In this document: piece by piece, positions 21,939 to 34,373 of the stretch | Position numbering within the stretch: the first letter of the stretch is position 1 | Layout of the letters: every line of letters starts with the position of its first letter | Assembly: GCA_022605405.1 (NCBI GenBank) | Contig: JABYQQ010000006.1 | Coordinates: 806,001 to 870,000, forward strand | Reading direction: 5' to 3' | DNA length: 64,000 nucleotides | DNA from: Earliella scabrosa | Taxonomy: Eukaryota > Basidiomycota > Agaricomycetes > Polyporales > Polyporaceae | The notes under the pieces: model-generated | Seen by the model: the letters and a program-made list of their open reading frames with translations, nothing else | Databases searched by the model: none | What the model was told of the DNA's origin: nothing | Position numbers and translations under genes: made by a program

Positions 21939-24073
21939 TCATACGTAGATGTCGAAATCGAATTCGCATATGTCTTGGGCCTAGAATATACGAGGAGACA
22001 ACTTGTGAGCAATCCCTGGGTGCACATCACAACGTGCAACCTTCTCACCTTCGTGAAGGTCCACGGAGGCCAGTATTCGCTGCAGTCCGTGTTGCAGCTC
22101 GCCGGAAGCTGCATCGCCGGCGGCCCCTCCACCTCGCGCACCTCCACCTCGCACACCAACGTTTGGCGAAGTTCGGCCACCCACTCCTTGAGGTATGACG
22201 TCTTTGCCCGTATGCACTTCTCCACGCCGACGCTGTCACCGGTGGGAAGGGTGTACTCGACGACGAGTTTGTCTAGACTGTATCCGGTTGTTTGTCGTCT
22301 AGCAAGGGTGGAGGAGAGCTGGCCCGGGACGTCCAGGAGGTCAAGATGAAGACGGAGGGTGCGCAGGAGGGGGAAGGGCATGTCATCTGGCCTATGTTTC
22401 CGGGGGAGCAGAGTGCGGAAGAAGGTATCCGCATACCAGAACGGCGAGCATAGGACGACCAGAGTAGTGGTATTGGAGAATACATCGGCGACCCAGTATG
22501 GCTCTGGACTGCGGGCCTGCGCATACTCCCGCGGCTGTTTCAGAGGAAGGGTCTGAATCCACAGCTCGAGGCCGTCCTGAGGGATCGTGACCGAGTTCAC
22601 AAACGCGGTGGCCAGCCCCCTGAGATAGTTATCATAAAAATGTGCCATTTGTCTTTGAATGTCGTGGTCGGTGCAAAATCGCACATGACTACCGGATGGG
22701 GAGCCCGAGCTACCGATGAACGTAGCGGGAAATCGTTTGGACATGATGCTGTCGCAAACATCGGCTCGGATGAGAATGTGCGATACGTCATAATCCGATG
22801 GTAGAGGGAGTGGGACCATGGCTCTTGAACCGTAGTACGAGGCCGCGGCGTCGGATGGGGTGTGCCCTGAGAGGGAATAGATCGTGTCGTGAGGTAGGTT
22901 GACAGCGGACAACAACCACGCAGCCTGCACGAAATGATAGAATTTGCCGTTCTCGTCTTGAGGGGGTACAGTCTCCGCGTGTAACGCGAACTTCCGAACG
23001 TTGGGGAACGATAAGCGTGCACTTGGTGACGGCGGTACCGGTGTAGCTTGCGAGCGATCGAAGACCGCGTGGCGAGGGAGCAACAGAATCAGCTCCTCCA
23101 GGCAAGGGGTCATTTCGAGCATTAGTAGTAGATCCGACATATTCCAATGAGAGCTATGGGTTGGAATGGAGATAAGCAGGGATGTAAGACTCGGTGAGTC
23201 GAAGTGAAGGAGTTGAAAGCTGTTGACGTGGATGATAGTCAAGCGGAGAAGATGTGACGCGTGAATGTTGTAGGTGGTTCCCGGAGGTGGTGGTTCATCC
23301 CATGCTACACCTTCTCCATGAATGGTAAGGTACTGTAAGTGATCCAGCGGGAATGTTAAGAGCGTGGATACCCATTCAAGGTGGTGGATTCCCGTGCCAG
23401 TGCTTCGAACATGCAGCTCACGCAGTGGTATAGCACCGGCGATCTGGGAAAGTGTCGTAACCTGTGCGCTCTCATAATCGTAATTCACGAAAAGAGACAC
23501 GGGTAGATGACCTGCCCGACTGATTCTTTCGGGGGCTAGAAGGCCAAGAGAGCGATAGAGGTCGCTACCCCGGCTGAGGGTGACGCTGGTCCACAGGCAG
23601 GGATCGCCCAGTGCAACGTCGCGCCAATGGTGACAGACGTGCGTGAGAGGGATCAGCTGTTCTGTGGGTAGGTATTCGGAAGGCCAGTGTAAATAGCTTC
23701 CTTTTCGGTTGTCGTTCTTGGAGGGGACATATCGGAAGATCTGGAGGAGGAGTTCGACAGGCAACTGGTTGATCGGCTTGTTCGCATTCGTGACGTTTCG
23801 TACTAGGGTGAGTGCCCGATTCAGTGTCATCTCAAGTACTTGACACTGACAACGTTGATGGTCAGTCATTGACATGATCCTGGAGGTTATGGCAAATGTG
23901 CATACCGTATCGATGATGTCCGCCTGCAAGGGACTCGACCTTTACCAAACCCGATTCAAGATCAGACCTTGTCACTTGTAAGCTCTGAGTATCACTCACA
24001 GCTTAGCTGGTGACAACGTAGATATCACTGCGGCCAGAAACACATCTGCTAGGTGTATGAGTTCTGCGACCAT
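21939..24073 (-). CDS. Large F-box protein, inverted pair member 1
   Basis: Model: exons 24000..24073, 23906..23933, 22049..23845, 21939..21980; 646 aa. The first two exons (74 and 28 nt) match those of the paralogue at 34374-36787 in length and phase: SPAKLPLQADIIDT here, SISLPPQASSVDT there. The F-box is NQLPVELLLQIFRYVP, followed by THVCHHWRDVALGDPCLWTS, the usual agaricomycete F-box signature. The rest is a leucine-rich body of irregular spacing ending CNTDCSEYWPPWT. Splicing at the conserved final donor gives the tail AQDICEFDFDIYV; without it the frame would read 31 other residues. An SCF substrate receptor role is a family inference. Confidence 0.88.
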
Positions 24074-24494
24074 GCTGTGATGGTGGTGCGGTACCAAGTC
24101 GTCGGCGATTGGGCGCTCTGTTCAAAGTTGACGTCGGCGCCTACTGCTTCTTGAAGCCAGCCTTGCCAGCACACGCATCCTATGTAAGTATTATCCTAAT
24201 TCCTTCAAGTAGCTTAGTAGCTTTCAACCGGTCAACTCATATCTGCCTCCTAGGTCGAAGGCCTACTAGGCCCTCAGTGAGGACGCTAAATACAGTGACG
24301 GAGGTCCCTCTCCCGTCATGTGGCTGTAAAAAACTCCGAAGTTGCACCTGCTGACGATCCTCTTTTCCCTCCAGTGAAAGACAGTACTTCGGTATGACCC
24401 ACAGCTGCCTCGTTGTCCCTTAGTGATGGACTCGGATGTACTCGCGGCGTCGGGGATATATAGGTCGACGAATGGCGACTGGGACTTTGTCGAG
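24074..24494. other. Divergent promoter region (F-box / carboxylesterase)
   Basis: No gene seen. The flanking genes are divergent. The frame could be opened from 24423, but a signal peptide starting at 24495 fits better. Confidence 0.6.
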
Positions 24495-26932
24495 ATGCTG
24501 CTTGGACTCTCGCTCAGGGGCGTCGTCGGCTCTGCCGTGCTGGCTACGTCTTTCGTATGTGGTCTTGCCGTACCATCTCCTGCATCTGTGAGGAGTGACG
24601 TCACGGTGCTGTTCAATAATGACTTGCAAAGTGAGTTCCAGATCCATCTAACAAACATTGGTTAACTGATGGGCATCCACTCTATTAGTCGCTACAGCCT
24701 CAGCACATCCCAGTGTTTTACTCCTATCAGCACCCCAGTCGCACTTGGACGCTGTGAACTCATGTGCGGCTCTTGGAGAAGCCCTGCTTCCCTCGAACAG
24801 GACGTTCTTTGCCAACGACCTGGTCCCCCTTCTCCGATACCAGACGTTCTTAGGCCACTTTCCTCCGAACCAGCAATTCTGGCTGGCCAAGGAGGGGCGC
24901 GTCTGCCAAACGGTCAATGCTAGGGGCGTCGTCACCTCCTCCTCGACATGCCTGCGGAGTCTCCCAGCACTCTGCACCCAGAGCGCCGCATTCCGAGCTC
25001 CCGCCCAGGCAGACACATCGATCACCGTGCACTCCCAGGACTTGAGCATCACAGGGTGAGCCCGTCTGCACGCTCGAGCGGCCGTAGCGCGGATCGCACT
25101 CACGCGCGTATTTATAGCTTCCGCGACCAGGCGTCGTTCAAATTCTTCGGGATCCCGTTCGCGAACCCGCCCGCGCGGTTCGAGTACCCGACGCCGTACA
25201 CGGGCAACAGGACCATCGACGCGCGCGCGTTCCGCTCCCAATGCGTCCAGGCCGGCAGCACGTCGGGCAGCGAGGACTGTCTCTTCCTCAACATCTGGAC
25301 GCCGTTCGTCCCGGGTCCGGACAGCCGGACCCCGCTCAAGGCGGTCATGTTCTGGATCCACGGCGGTGCGTTCACCGGCGGCACGGGGAGCGACTCCACC
25401 TTCGAGAGCAGTGGTCTGTCCTCACGCGGAGATGTGGTCGTCGTCACGATCAACTACCGGCTCTCGACGCTCGGCTTCCTCGCGCTCGCGGACGGGAAGA
25501 CGAACGGGAACTTTGGCATTGCGGACACCATCGCGGCGCTGGACTGGGTGCGCGAGCACATCGCTGCGTTCGGCGGGGACAAGGACCGCATCACCGTCTT
25601 TGGGCAGTCTGCTGGGGCGGCGTCCGTCCGTGCGCTCCTGGGCTCGCCGAAGGCGATCGGCAAGTACGCGGCGGCGATCCCGATGAGCAATTTGGCCGGC
25701 CTGAACTTTGCGAGCACGTACTCGTTCTACTTCACGATCGAGGAGGAGGTGGCGCAGTTTGCGAACCCCCTCGTCGCCTCTGTTGGGTGCGGCGGCTTGG
25801 ATGATGCGGATACGCTGGCGTGTTTGAGGAAGGCGGATCCACATGCCTTGGTGACGGCCCCATCTGCTGCCAAGTTCGTGCCACTGTCTTGCTCTCGCTC
25901 GTCTCACCTGGGCTGATGACGGTGCAGGTTCATCGTCGTCGACGGAACGTTTGTCACGTCGACGCAGCTCCCGTTGGATGGTTCCGGCCCCGTCGCGCAC
26001 GTCCACACCATGATGGGATTCATGCGGGACGACGGCGCTGCCTTCATCGGCTACCCCGTACGTCTCGACTTTGCACCCCCTCTGACCACCCACTGAATTC
26101 CGCGTCCGACCCAGAAAAACGACAACCTCACGCAAGGCGTCATCGGCGCGTTCCTCAACACGACCGTGGTCGGCAACCCGCTCTTCCCCGAGCCGTCGGG
26201 CCCAAACGTGACCACGAACGTGTTCAACGTCACCGCACGCGTCACCACCGACATCGAGTTCCGCTGCCTCGACCAGGCGACCGCGTTCTCCGGCGTCAAG
26301 AACAACCTCTTCAAGAGCGTGTACTTTTACGAGTTCAACAGGTCGTACCAGACCCCGGGCTTCTCTCCGAACGTAAGTCCTTCGTCCTCTCGCACCTCCT
26401 TGTATGCGCCGACCCTGACTCCATGCTCGATAGTTCCCCACCTGCGAAGCCCCCATCACCGACGGGCACCCCTTCGGCGACCCGTCCCAAGAGTACTTCA
26501 AGTGAGCCTTGCACCCTCTCCTCTCCTCTCACGGAGTCTATAGTCGTGAGCCCCCACTCACCTTCTCCCCTTCCGCCCCACAGGTGCCACTCCGGCGAGC
26601 TCTTCTACGTCTTCGGCTCTCTCCCCGCAAGCCTTCCCTTCCGGGACGCCCAAGACCTGCCCTTCATGCGGCGCATGGTCGACATCTGGTCCGCCTTCGC
26701 GCGCACCTTCGACCCGAACCCGGACCCGCGCTTCCTCGCCGCGCGCGGCTTCGCGGACACCCTCGAGCAACTCGCGCGGGAGGAGCGCTGGGCGCCGGTC
26801 GGGGAGCGGGATTTGCGGGGAGGACTTGGAGGGAGGCCGGTGAGGGAGCTTCAGTGGGAGAGCGCGATGGTCCCGTTTGGGGAGAGGGCGCAGTGCGAGT
26901 TCTTGGGGTTTCCGCTCGACTTCTTTGGGTAA
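24495..26932 (+). CDS. Secreted type-B carboxylesterase / lipase
   Basis: Model: exons 24495..24630, 24689..25055, 25118..25873, 25928..26057, 26115..26372, 26434..26501, 26584..26932; 687 aa, all phases fit. A hydrophobic N-terminus (MLLGLSLRGVVGSAVLATSF) looks like a signal peptide. Then come an unassigned N-terminal region, GFRDQASFKFFGIPFANPP, the signature SEDCLFLNIWTP, the oxyanion-hole segment WIHGGAFTGG, and the nucleophile elbow VFGQSAGAAS (Ser near residue 330). The catalytic His is probably in KCHSGELFYVFG (about 573). The enzyme would hydrolyse esters outside the cell. The elbow reads FGQSAG, where FGESAG is usual. About 160 residues precede the core, more than in most relatives. 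Confidence 0.93.
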
Positions 26933-29900
26933 TCGGGCGGTGGAGTAGGAGGTGCGAAGTGACCAGGGGCGCTGGGTGCTGCAGCAGCAGCGTTGGGCTC
27001 GTCGCTACAGACTTCATGTTGCGACGATGGATTGGTGTGAGTACTGGGTCCGAGTTCGGTCGGGTTTGTGGGGGGGCGTCCATGAGATGGTCTCGGTTAT
27101 GTCTGAGTACCGTTCCAATGTCAAGATTCGCAACCTTGCAGGAATATCTCGCAAACCTTCACAGCTTGTGGCATAACCTTCAAAAAACCACCTCAATCGT
27201 GCCTCTGGGAAGACGGCCTTCGAGTCGTCGCCCTGCCATGCTCTCACATTATCCGCTCATCCGTTTCAGCGCAGTACTGGTGGAGCCATCGTTTAATCTT
27301 GGAAAAATTCATGGTCGACGATAACGGCAGGCGACCGCTTGAAGTGCACAGTTGGCATAAATGAATTGGCGAGCCCACGGTTCCTACTGAATATATATCA
27401 CGACCCAGTCCATCGCAGCAGAACCGGCCTGCGAATCCGTAGCGACATAACAACCCCATTCCGGATCCCATTCCATTGACTGAACGATCCGGCGTACTAA
27501 CCGACGAGCTCAGACTACCGAGTAGCATATATGTGTAAGCCATCAGCGCACCTGCAGTTCATAGTAACCACGCCGGGCGCCGCCCCGACGCCGACCCGCG
27601 CCTCTCGGACTTGGGGCATCATCATCACGCTCCCCTCGCCTATGCCAGCAGTAAATACGTTTCCAAAGCTACCGGCGTCCGTCGACTAGCTCGCCAGACG
27701 ATGCTGGACCTCGCAGCGACGACGAGTGACAGGGGATAAACGATGGGCAACACCCCGACGATGGGGGTAACTTGAAGTATCCAGTGCTGCTGCACGCGGA
27801 CTCAACGAGGGTGTGTCGACTGTGGCCGATGCCGGCATCCACGCCTGCGTAACCGTATAATGACGGGCGTCGGGCGAGAGCGTGCGCTGTGCATGTGCTC
27901 ACGACGGCTCGAGGCCCTCCGTTACGGATGGTGGCCGTAATGGACGATAATATCCGGCGGTTCCCCCTTCCCCCGTGTATATTCCACAAATAGTTTCTTC
28001 GACTGTGACTTCAAGCGGCGCGTCGCTTGTGGGCTTGAATCTTCGTTCGACGTCAACGGTTCGATAGATAGGTAGAGCGAGACTCGGACGCGTCCGATAT
28101 CGATGCCGGAGAGGTCGGAGCTGTACGAGTCGAGTCGGGTCCGTTGGATGGTGCTCGTGTGACTGGTAGCGGGCTGAGCACGAGCTCACCGTACATGTCA
28201 ATACGTCGGCCCCATGTCCAGTTGTACGCCAGTCTGTACTCTCGAGTTGCGCATCGCGCAGGTGTACCATGTACAGAAGGGCTCAAGGCTGCTGAACCGT
28301 CAGAGTCCCCTCGACGGAAGGATGACGGGGACTTACCCAATTGTCTCTTCACGAATACCGGGGAGGCCGACGGCTCCGCCTTGCGGCCACCTTCCAGTTA
28401 GGTTTTTAGAACTCGCCGCCGGCTCTGTCTGACGGCTCCGCATGGCTCTCGGCCGCATCGAAGCCCTCGCGGCCTTCTTCCAAAAGCTGGTTCTCCCGCG
28501 CACGCCTCATCGCATTATGGGAAGCGGACGCCGGAGAGAACCACTGTTCAAGGTCCAATGTCCGATGTTAATATTGGCTCCTACCCGAGGAGCCCAGGGG
28601 CCTCGTCCAGGGACCGACCACAAGAAATCGAGCATCGAGCACGATGAATGGGCGAGCCCCCCAGACCCCCAGGGCGCACGGTGTTTGTGCCCATATATGC
28701 ATTCCGGTTCCCGTTCTTGTCCTTGTGCGCCCCTGCATAGAACGCGCGCGTGCACGCACGGTGCCTGCGCTCGTGCTTCTGCTGTCCTCAATCCCCATCC
28801 CCATCCCCATTCCCCTGCCCATGTCCTTGCTCATCCCATGCCCACAGCCGCGTGCACGCCCGCTCGCCCGTCGGAGCCGCATGCGAAACGCCAAGCGGTC
28901 GAGAAGGCCGCAGGAACGAGCAGAAGGCCCTTGCGTCCACCTTGAATGGCTGGAGCAAACACATTCCCGGGCCATCCGCGTGCACGCCGCGGGACCGCAT
29001 CTGCTGAATATTGAATATCGCCGAGTGGTGAGCAGTTACCAGGCCTTGAGTGTGGGGATGAATGGGCCGGATCGGGGAGGGGATCGGGATGGATGATGGG
29101 ATCGAGGACTAGCTGCGAGAAGAAGCCGGATGCGTGCTCGAGCGTGCCCGAGATCGCCGCAGGCCCGGCTTCGTTGACAGGCCCAGTTCGGCAGTCCTGT
29201 TGTTGTTCTCCGTCCTCGAGTGCGCTTCTGCCCCAAGCCTTCCTCGCTCCTCCGTACCTGGCTCAGTCGTTCGGAGCCGGCCCCGCGCTGTCGTGTGCAC
29301 AATGACTTATACGGACTCCTGCAACGCAGAAGGGCGCAAGCGCAAGGACATGCGACTCCGAGCTGCGGGACTGAGCTGCAGTCTGTGCGGGGATTGTCAG
29401 CGGCGGTGCGACGCAGCCCGAGGCTCGGGCGACGCACCGAGGTGTTGGCATATCTGGATGGGTGGACTTGCGCGCAGACAGGGAGCGTGCGATGACGTCG
29501 GGCGGGGCGCGATGCATCGGTGGTTATGTCAGAGGCGCGCACGGTGGACACGCTGTTCGGTCGCTGCCCCGGGCCATCGTCATCGAGCGTTGGAATGATA
29601 TGATAAATATTCAATCATCCAACGCCTCCGGAGGCCAGCATTCGCGGGCCACTGATTGGGCAACGCTCGCACAAAGCGCGGCAGACTGAGAGGGTGCAGC
29701 TGATCGAATTCATCGAAGGCCTGGCAGATCATATGAGCGTTCGCGCATGCACAGAGTCTACATGGACAGATACCCACTTGCCGCCTTCTGCCTTGCCCGG
29801 TGCCCGGTACTCGGTAGCCGACGTGGCCGCGGTGCAGACAGCTGCAGGCGGTGGGTCGACGACGGCTGGCGTCACTTTGCACCGACCGCGCTCTGCGCCG

Positions 29901-30398
29901 TGCACGGGCGGTGCAGCGCCGCAGACGAGCATTCGATGTGCCGCACGAACATTGCTGGCGGGAGCAGGCCGCACGGGGAAGAGGCCGGGGCGGATGGATG
30001 CGGCAGGCGGGGAGACCAGGCTGGGACTGGCAGGCGTGCGCTGCAAGATGAGCACGGCGGGCTGCTCGGTCGGGCTGGGATTGGCTGCGCGCCGGTGTGC
30101 ACGCTCATTGGACGCGGTCGGCCGGGGACACCGAGCGTCGAGATAAGATTTCGCACGGGGGTGGATCTAGACGCCGGAGCGTGCAGATGGGCGATGGCGT
30201 TGCGATCCTCTGCACGGCTCGTGTCGCCCGCTTTCCTCTTTCTGCCCTTGCCCGGTCTTTATCATCTTTCCATGCCATCCTCCCGCACGCGCTCCCCTTC
30301 CGCCCTCCTCCTGCTGCCCGTCTCGCAGCTCCCCCATCCGTCCCCCGTCTCCCAGTGACGCGGCGGCGACGCCCACCCGACCCCCAGCCCCGTCCACC
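26933..30398. other. Gene-free 3.5 kb upstream of P450 gene 2
   Basis: No gene supported. The many open frames are Arg/Pro/His-rich shadows in GC-rich sequence, with no domain and no coherent exon chain. It should contain the P450 promoter close to 30399; a pyrimidine-rich stretch with tttatcatctt lies at about 30257-30267. Confidence 0.6.
28789..28822. repeat. Simple repeat (ccccat)n
   Basis: Four to five imperfect hexamers in the gene-free region. Confidence 0.8.
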
Positions 30399-33300
30399 AT
30401 GTCCTCCTCCGTCCTCCTCCTCCTCCTCGTCCCCACGCTCGTCTCTCTCTACTTCCTATGGACCTTTCTCATGCTCGTCCTCCGCCAGGCCCGCTCCCCG
30501 CTCCGCCACCTCCCGGGGCCGCCCTCGCCCTCGTTCTTCATGGGCAACCTGCGCGAGATGCACGACCAGGAGAACACGGGCCTCGTTGCGCGCTGGGCGT
30601 CCACGTACGGCTCTACCTTTGTCTACCGCGGCTTCATCGGCGGCTGCAGACTCATGACGACCGACCCCCTCGCAGTCAACTACATCATGAGCCACGGCTA
30701 CCAGTACCCCAAGCCCGACTTTGTCCGCGACAGCCTCGCTAGCATGGCCGCCGGCTACGAGGGCCTCCTCACCGCAGAGGGCGACATGCACCGCAAGCAG
30801 GTACGTGCCCCCCACCCTCCCTCTATGCGCCCCGGCCGGCTCGCTCACACGTCCGCACGCCCGCAGCGAAAGATACTGGTGAGTGCTGCCCTCCCCGGTC
30901 TCCGACCCGCCTTTCCTTCTCTCGCTCTTTCCCCATGAATCGCGCGAAGCGGTGTGCCACCAAGGTTCCGGATGCCCGGCCCACACCGGAGACGCGTACA
31001 CGTGACCGCGCAGTCGCCCGCCGATCGCGCGCTTGCACCGCGTCGATCAGCCAGTCGCGAGCGCTGGCAACCAACGGCCGCCATGGGCTGTGCCTCCTCT
31101 CGATGGATGGGGACGCACGTCGGCCACAGCTCTTGTTCTTGGCCGCGGTTCGCACCAATCCTTGCGACGTGTCGTAACATGTTCTCCAGTCGCCATGCCA
31201 GTGCCCGACAGGGCATCCTGATTGGCCCCCGCGCCAGTGTCATGGTGAACGCTCTTCTGACAGTCCAAAGTTCAATCTCGGCGTGGGCGTTGATGTGCGC
31301 AAGTGTGCGCACCGCGTTGCCTTGGTCGGCCACTGTGTCCGTGCTTCGCTCCACCTTCCTGTGGTTTCGTTCTTTCGCGCTGCGGCCCGCACGCACGGAA
31401 TGCTCGCTCATCCATTTCCGTCTCTCCCCGCAGAACCCGGCGTTCTCTGCCGCGCAAATCCGGTCCCTCACCCCGATATTCTGGGAGAAGGCGATTCGCG
31501 TGCGTCGGTCCCTCCCTCTTCTTCTTCTCTAGCCGTTACCGAGCGTTCACGCCCCATCCTTCTCCTCTCGCGTGCGTGCAAAAAGCTGCGGGACATATGG
31601 CTCGACATCACAGCGTCGCCCCGGTCCTTCTTCACCCCCGCGGACCCGTTCGCCGTGCCCGAAGAGACCCCCTGCAAGCCCGGGGACGCCGACCCGGAGC
31701 CCGCGACGACGGCGTGCACGCTGAGCCCGTCCGCGATCACGACCTCGTTCCTCCCGAACCCGTTCTCGTCCTTTGTGCCGTCCAAGGCGTCGCCGACGCT
31801 CCCGAGCACGGTCAAGGCGCGCTCCTCCCCCTCCTCCTCGTCCTCCTCGGCGTGCAAGCTCGACGTGCTGCCGTGGCTGGCGCGGGCGACGCTGGACGTG
31901 ATCGGGGAGGCGGGGTTCGGGTACGCGTTTAGGAGCTTGGAGGCGGCGGCGGAGCGGCGGGAGAGCGAGAGCGAGCTGGCTCGCGCGTTTGGCGTCATCT
32001 TTGGGACGGCGCGCAAGTTCCGGGTGATGACGATCTTGCAGGTGTGGTTCCCCGTGCTGAGGGCGTTTGTGAGTGTCGGTTTTCTTCTGTGTGTTGGGCC
32101 GGGTGGGCGTGTGAGTGGGTGCTGACGCTGTTTATGTTGTGTTTGTTTTGGCTGGCTTGTGGGATGCGGCAGAGGAGGGAGAACGCGGCGATGCAGCAGG
32201 CGAATGCGACAATGCGCCGGATCGGAACAGAGCTCATCGAGCAGCGGCGCGCCGTCGTCGCAGCGGAGATCAGCGAGAAGGCGGACAACGTCAAGCTCAA
32301 GGAGAAAGACGCGAACGCGATCGAGGGCGACAAGACGGCGCTCGACCGCGACCTGCTCAGCGTGCTCAGTGAGTTCTCCTCCCCCCTCCCCCTACGCGTA
32401 TTGCCCATCCATCCTCGACCCACTCACACTTTGTCTATGTTTAGTCCGCTCGAACATCTCGGAGGTGCCGGGCCAGCGCATGTCGCTTAACGAGATCCTC
32501 TGCCAGATCTCGACCTTCCTCGCCGCGGGGCACGAGACGAGCTCGTCCGCGCTCACATGGACGCTCTATGCGCTCGCGCGCGCGCCCGCCGTGCAGGCGC
32601 GCCTCCGCGAGGAGCTGCGCACCCTGCCCCTCCCGCCCTCGCACCCGCTCTCCCCTCCCGCTCCCTCCCACCCCTCGCACGACCCCGAATCCCACCCGGA
32701 CCCACATAGACATAGACATGGAGCCAGAAGCGCAGAGAGAGAGCGCGAGGACGAGCGCGACGCGCTGACGGACGCGCTCGGGCGGCTGCCGTACCTGGAC
32801 GCGGTGGTGCGGGAGGCGCTGCGTGTGTACGCGCCGATCACGACGACGATGCGCGTCGCGGGCGCGGACGACGTGATCCCCGTCGCGGCGCCGTTCGTGG
32901 ACCGGCGCGGGCGGCGGTGCGAGGCGATTCGGGTGAGGAGGGGGGACATTATTAGTGTGCCGATTCAGGCGATGAATAAGGTCGAGGAGGAGTGGGGAAG
33001 GGACGCGGAGGTGTTTCGGCCGGAGCGGTGGTTGGAGGGGGAGGGGGGTGAGAACGGGGAGGAGAAGGGGGCGGAGAGGGAGGGAGAGAAGGGGGAGAAA
33101 GGGGAGCGGATAGGGAGGGGGCGGGGACAGAAGGTGCAGGGTCTGTGGGGGAACATGCTCACGTTTGGCGGGCCCGCGAGTGGGAACGGGAACCGGTCGT
33201 GCATCGGCTACCGGTTCGCGCTGAGCGAGTGAGTCTTTGTTCATCTCGATTCCTGCGTCCGCGCACGGAGGGCTGACTGGACTTCGGGTGTGCAGGATCA

Positions 33301-33575
33301 AAATCTTCCTGTACGTGCTCGTGCGCGACCTCGAGTTCACGATCGACCCGACGGTCGAGATCGAGAAGAAAGTCAAGTGCGTCTCGTCCCTCGCTGTTGT
33401 TCCTCGCGCACCGGCTGCTGAACTGACCTTTCTTTCCTCTCCCTCCTCTAGCGTTGTGACGCGCCCGTGCGTCAAGTCGGAGCCGCACCGCGGGAACCAG
33501 ATGCCGCTGTACATTCGCCGCGTCCCGCCCGACGCTGGTGCCCGGGGCTACCACGAGTGCAATGGCTTTTCATGA
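30399..33575 (+). CDS. Cytochrome P450 monooxygenase 2, with low-complexity insertions
   Basis: Model: exons 30399..30800, 30867..30878, 31434..31499, 31586..32068, 32173..32368, 32445..33228, 33296..33376, 33452..33575; 715 aa, phases consistent. An N-terminal anchor (SSSVLLLLLVPTLVSLYFLW) is followed by the hinge LPGPPSPSFFMGNL. Then come NPAFSAAQIRSLTPIFW (C-helix region), I-helix AGHETSSSALTW (about residue 413), ExxR in VREALR (about 508), FRPERWLEGE, and the Cys loop ending GNRSCIGYRFALSE (Cys near 638). The 12-nt exon encodes RKIL and is followed by a 555-bp intron. The protein is 150-200 residues longer than most P450s because of a Pro/His-rich insertion after LREELR and a Glu/Gly/Lys-rich one after RWLEGE. 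Substrate unknown. Confidence 0.9.
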
Positions 33576-34373
33576 TCCGTGACGATGCCGATGCCCATCA
33601 TCATCCCTTTCCCTCACCTCTTCCTCCCTTTTGCTCATGACATCGCTACGCCCGCTCACCTGCTCTTGACTCTCATCCTTACTTATCCTCATCACCCCAC
33701 CTCTACCGCTACCTCTCCCCACTACCTTCACCCTCGCCCTCACCCGCCCACTCTGACTTATCTGTCGCTATGTGTCGTACCATTATTGTTCAGTGCGCTC
33801 AGCTGTCCCCTGCATATACTCGCTCCTACACACGCATCCATCCGCGGACGCTCTCGGACCCCACGCCACGTCGCCGTCATCATCTGTCTGTGCTTGTATA
33901 ACGTATACCTTAATCTCTGTATTGGTCGCGGCTGCATTTCGAGCTCGATAGTGACAGCGTTAGATGTGCCGTCGAGTCGGAGTGTGGACTGGGACGACGG
34001 AGGAGGAGGAGGAGGGTAGGTTTAGCCGCTCAGACCCGCTTCACGCGAGTGGCAGCAACGACAGATTACTCAATTGCACAGCCCGTTTCGACGGCCCTCG
34101 TCCTTACAGGTTAGCACATACCGTGGCATCGATGCATGTACTCTGCGAACAGGCTACACGAAACGCCAGCTCGGAGACGGTCACGGAGGTTATTACAGGC
34201 AGACGCCGACCAGCACGCGCTAACCCTATCCAAGTTGCTAGCCTTCAACTTGACGCGGATGACGACTCCTGTTGAACCGTCCATCTTCCCCCCCCCAATA
34301 GGTCCGCCCAATCCTCTGCCTAGGGGATCCAAGCGACGAATTGGAGGCGACGTACTCGCAGGACCACAACACC
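33576..34373. other. Spacer between P450 gene 2 and large F-box gene 2
   Basis: No gene seen. The first 250 bp are strongly pyrimidine-rich, as expected of a 3' region. A (gga)n run lies at about 34000-34017. Confidence 0.6.

Noticed and set aside
7746..33575. Two P450s plus a lipase as a secondary-metabolite cluster
   Set aside because: They are 20 kb apart with housekeeping genes between, and no synthase, terpene cyclase, transporter or pathway regulator is present.
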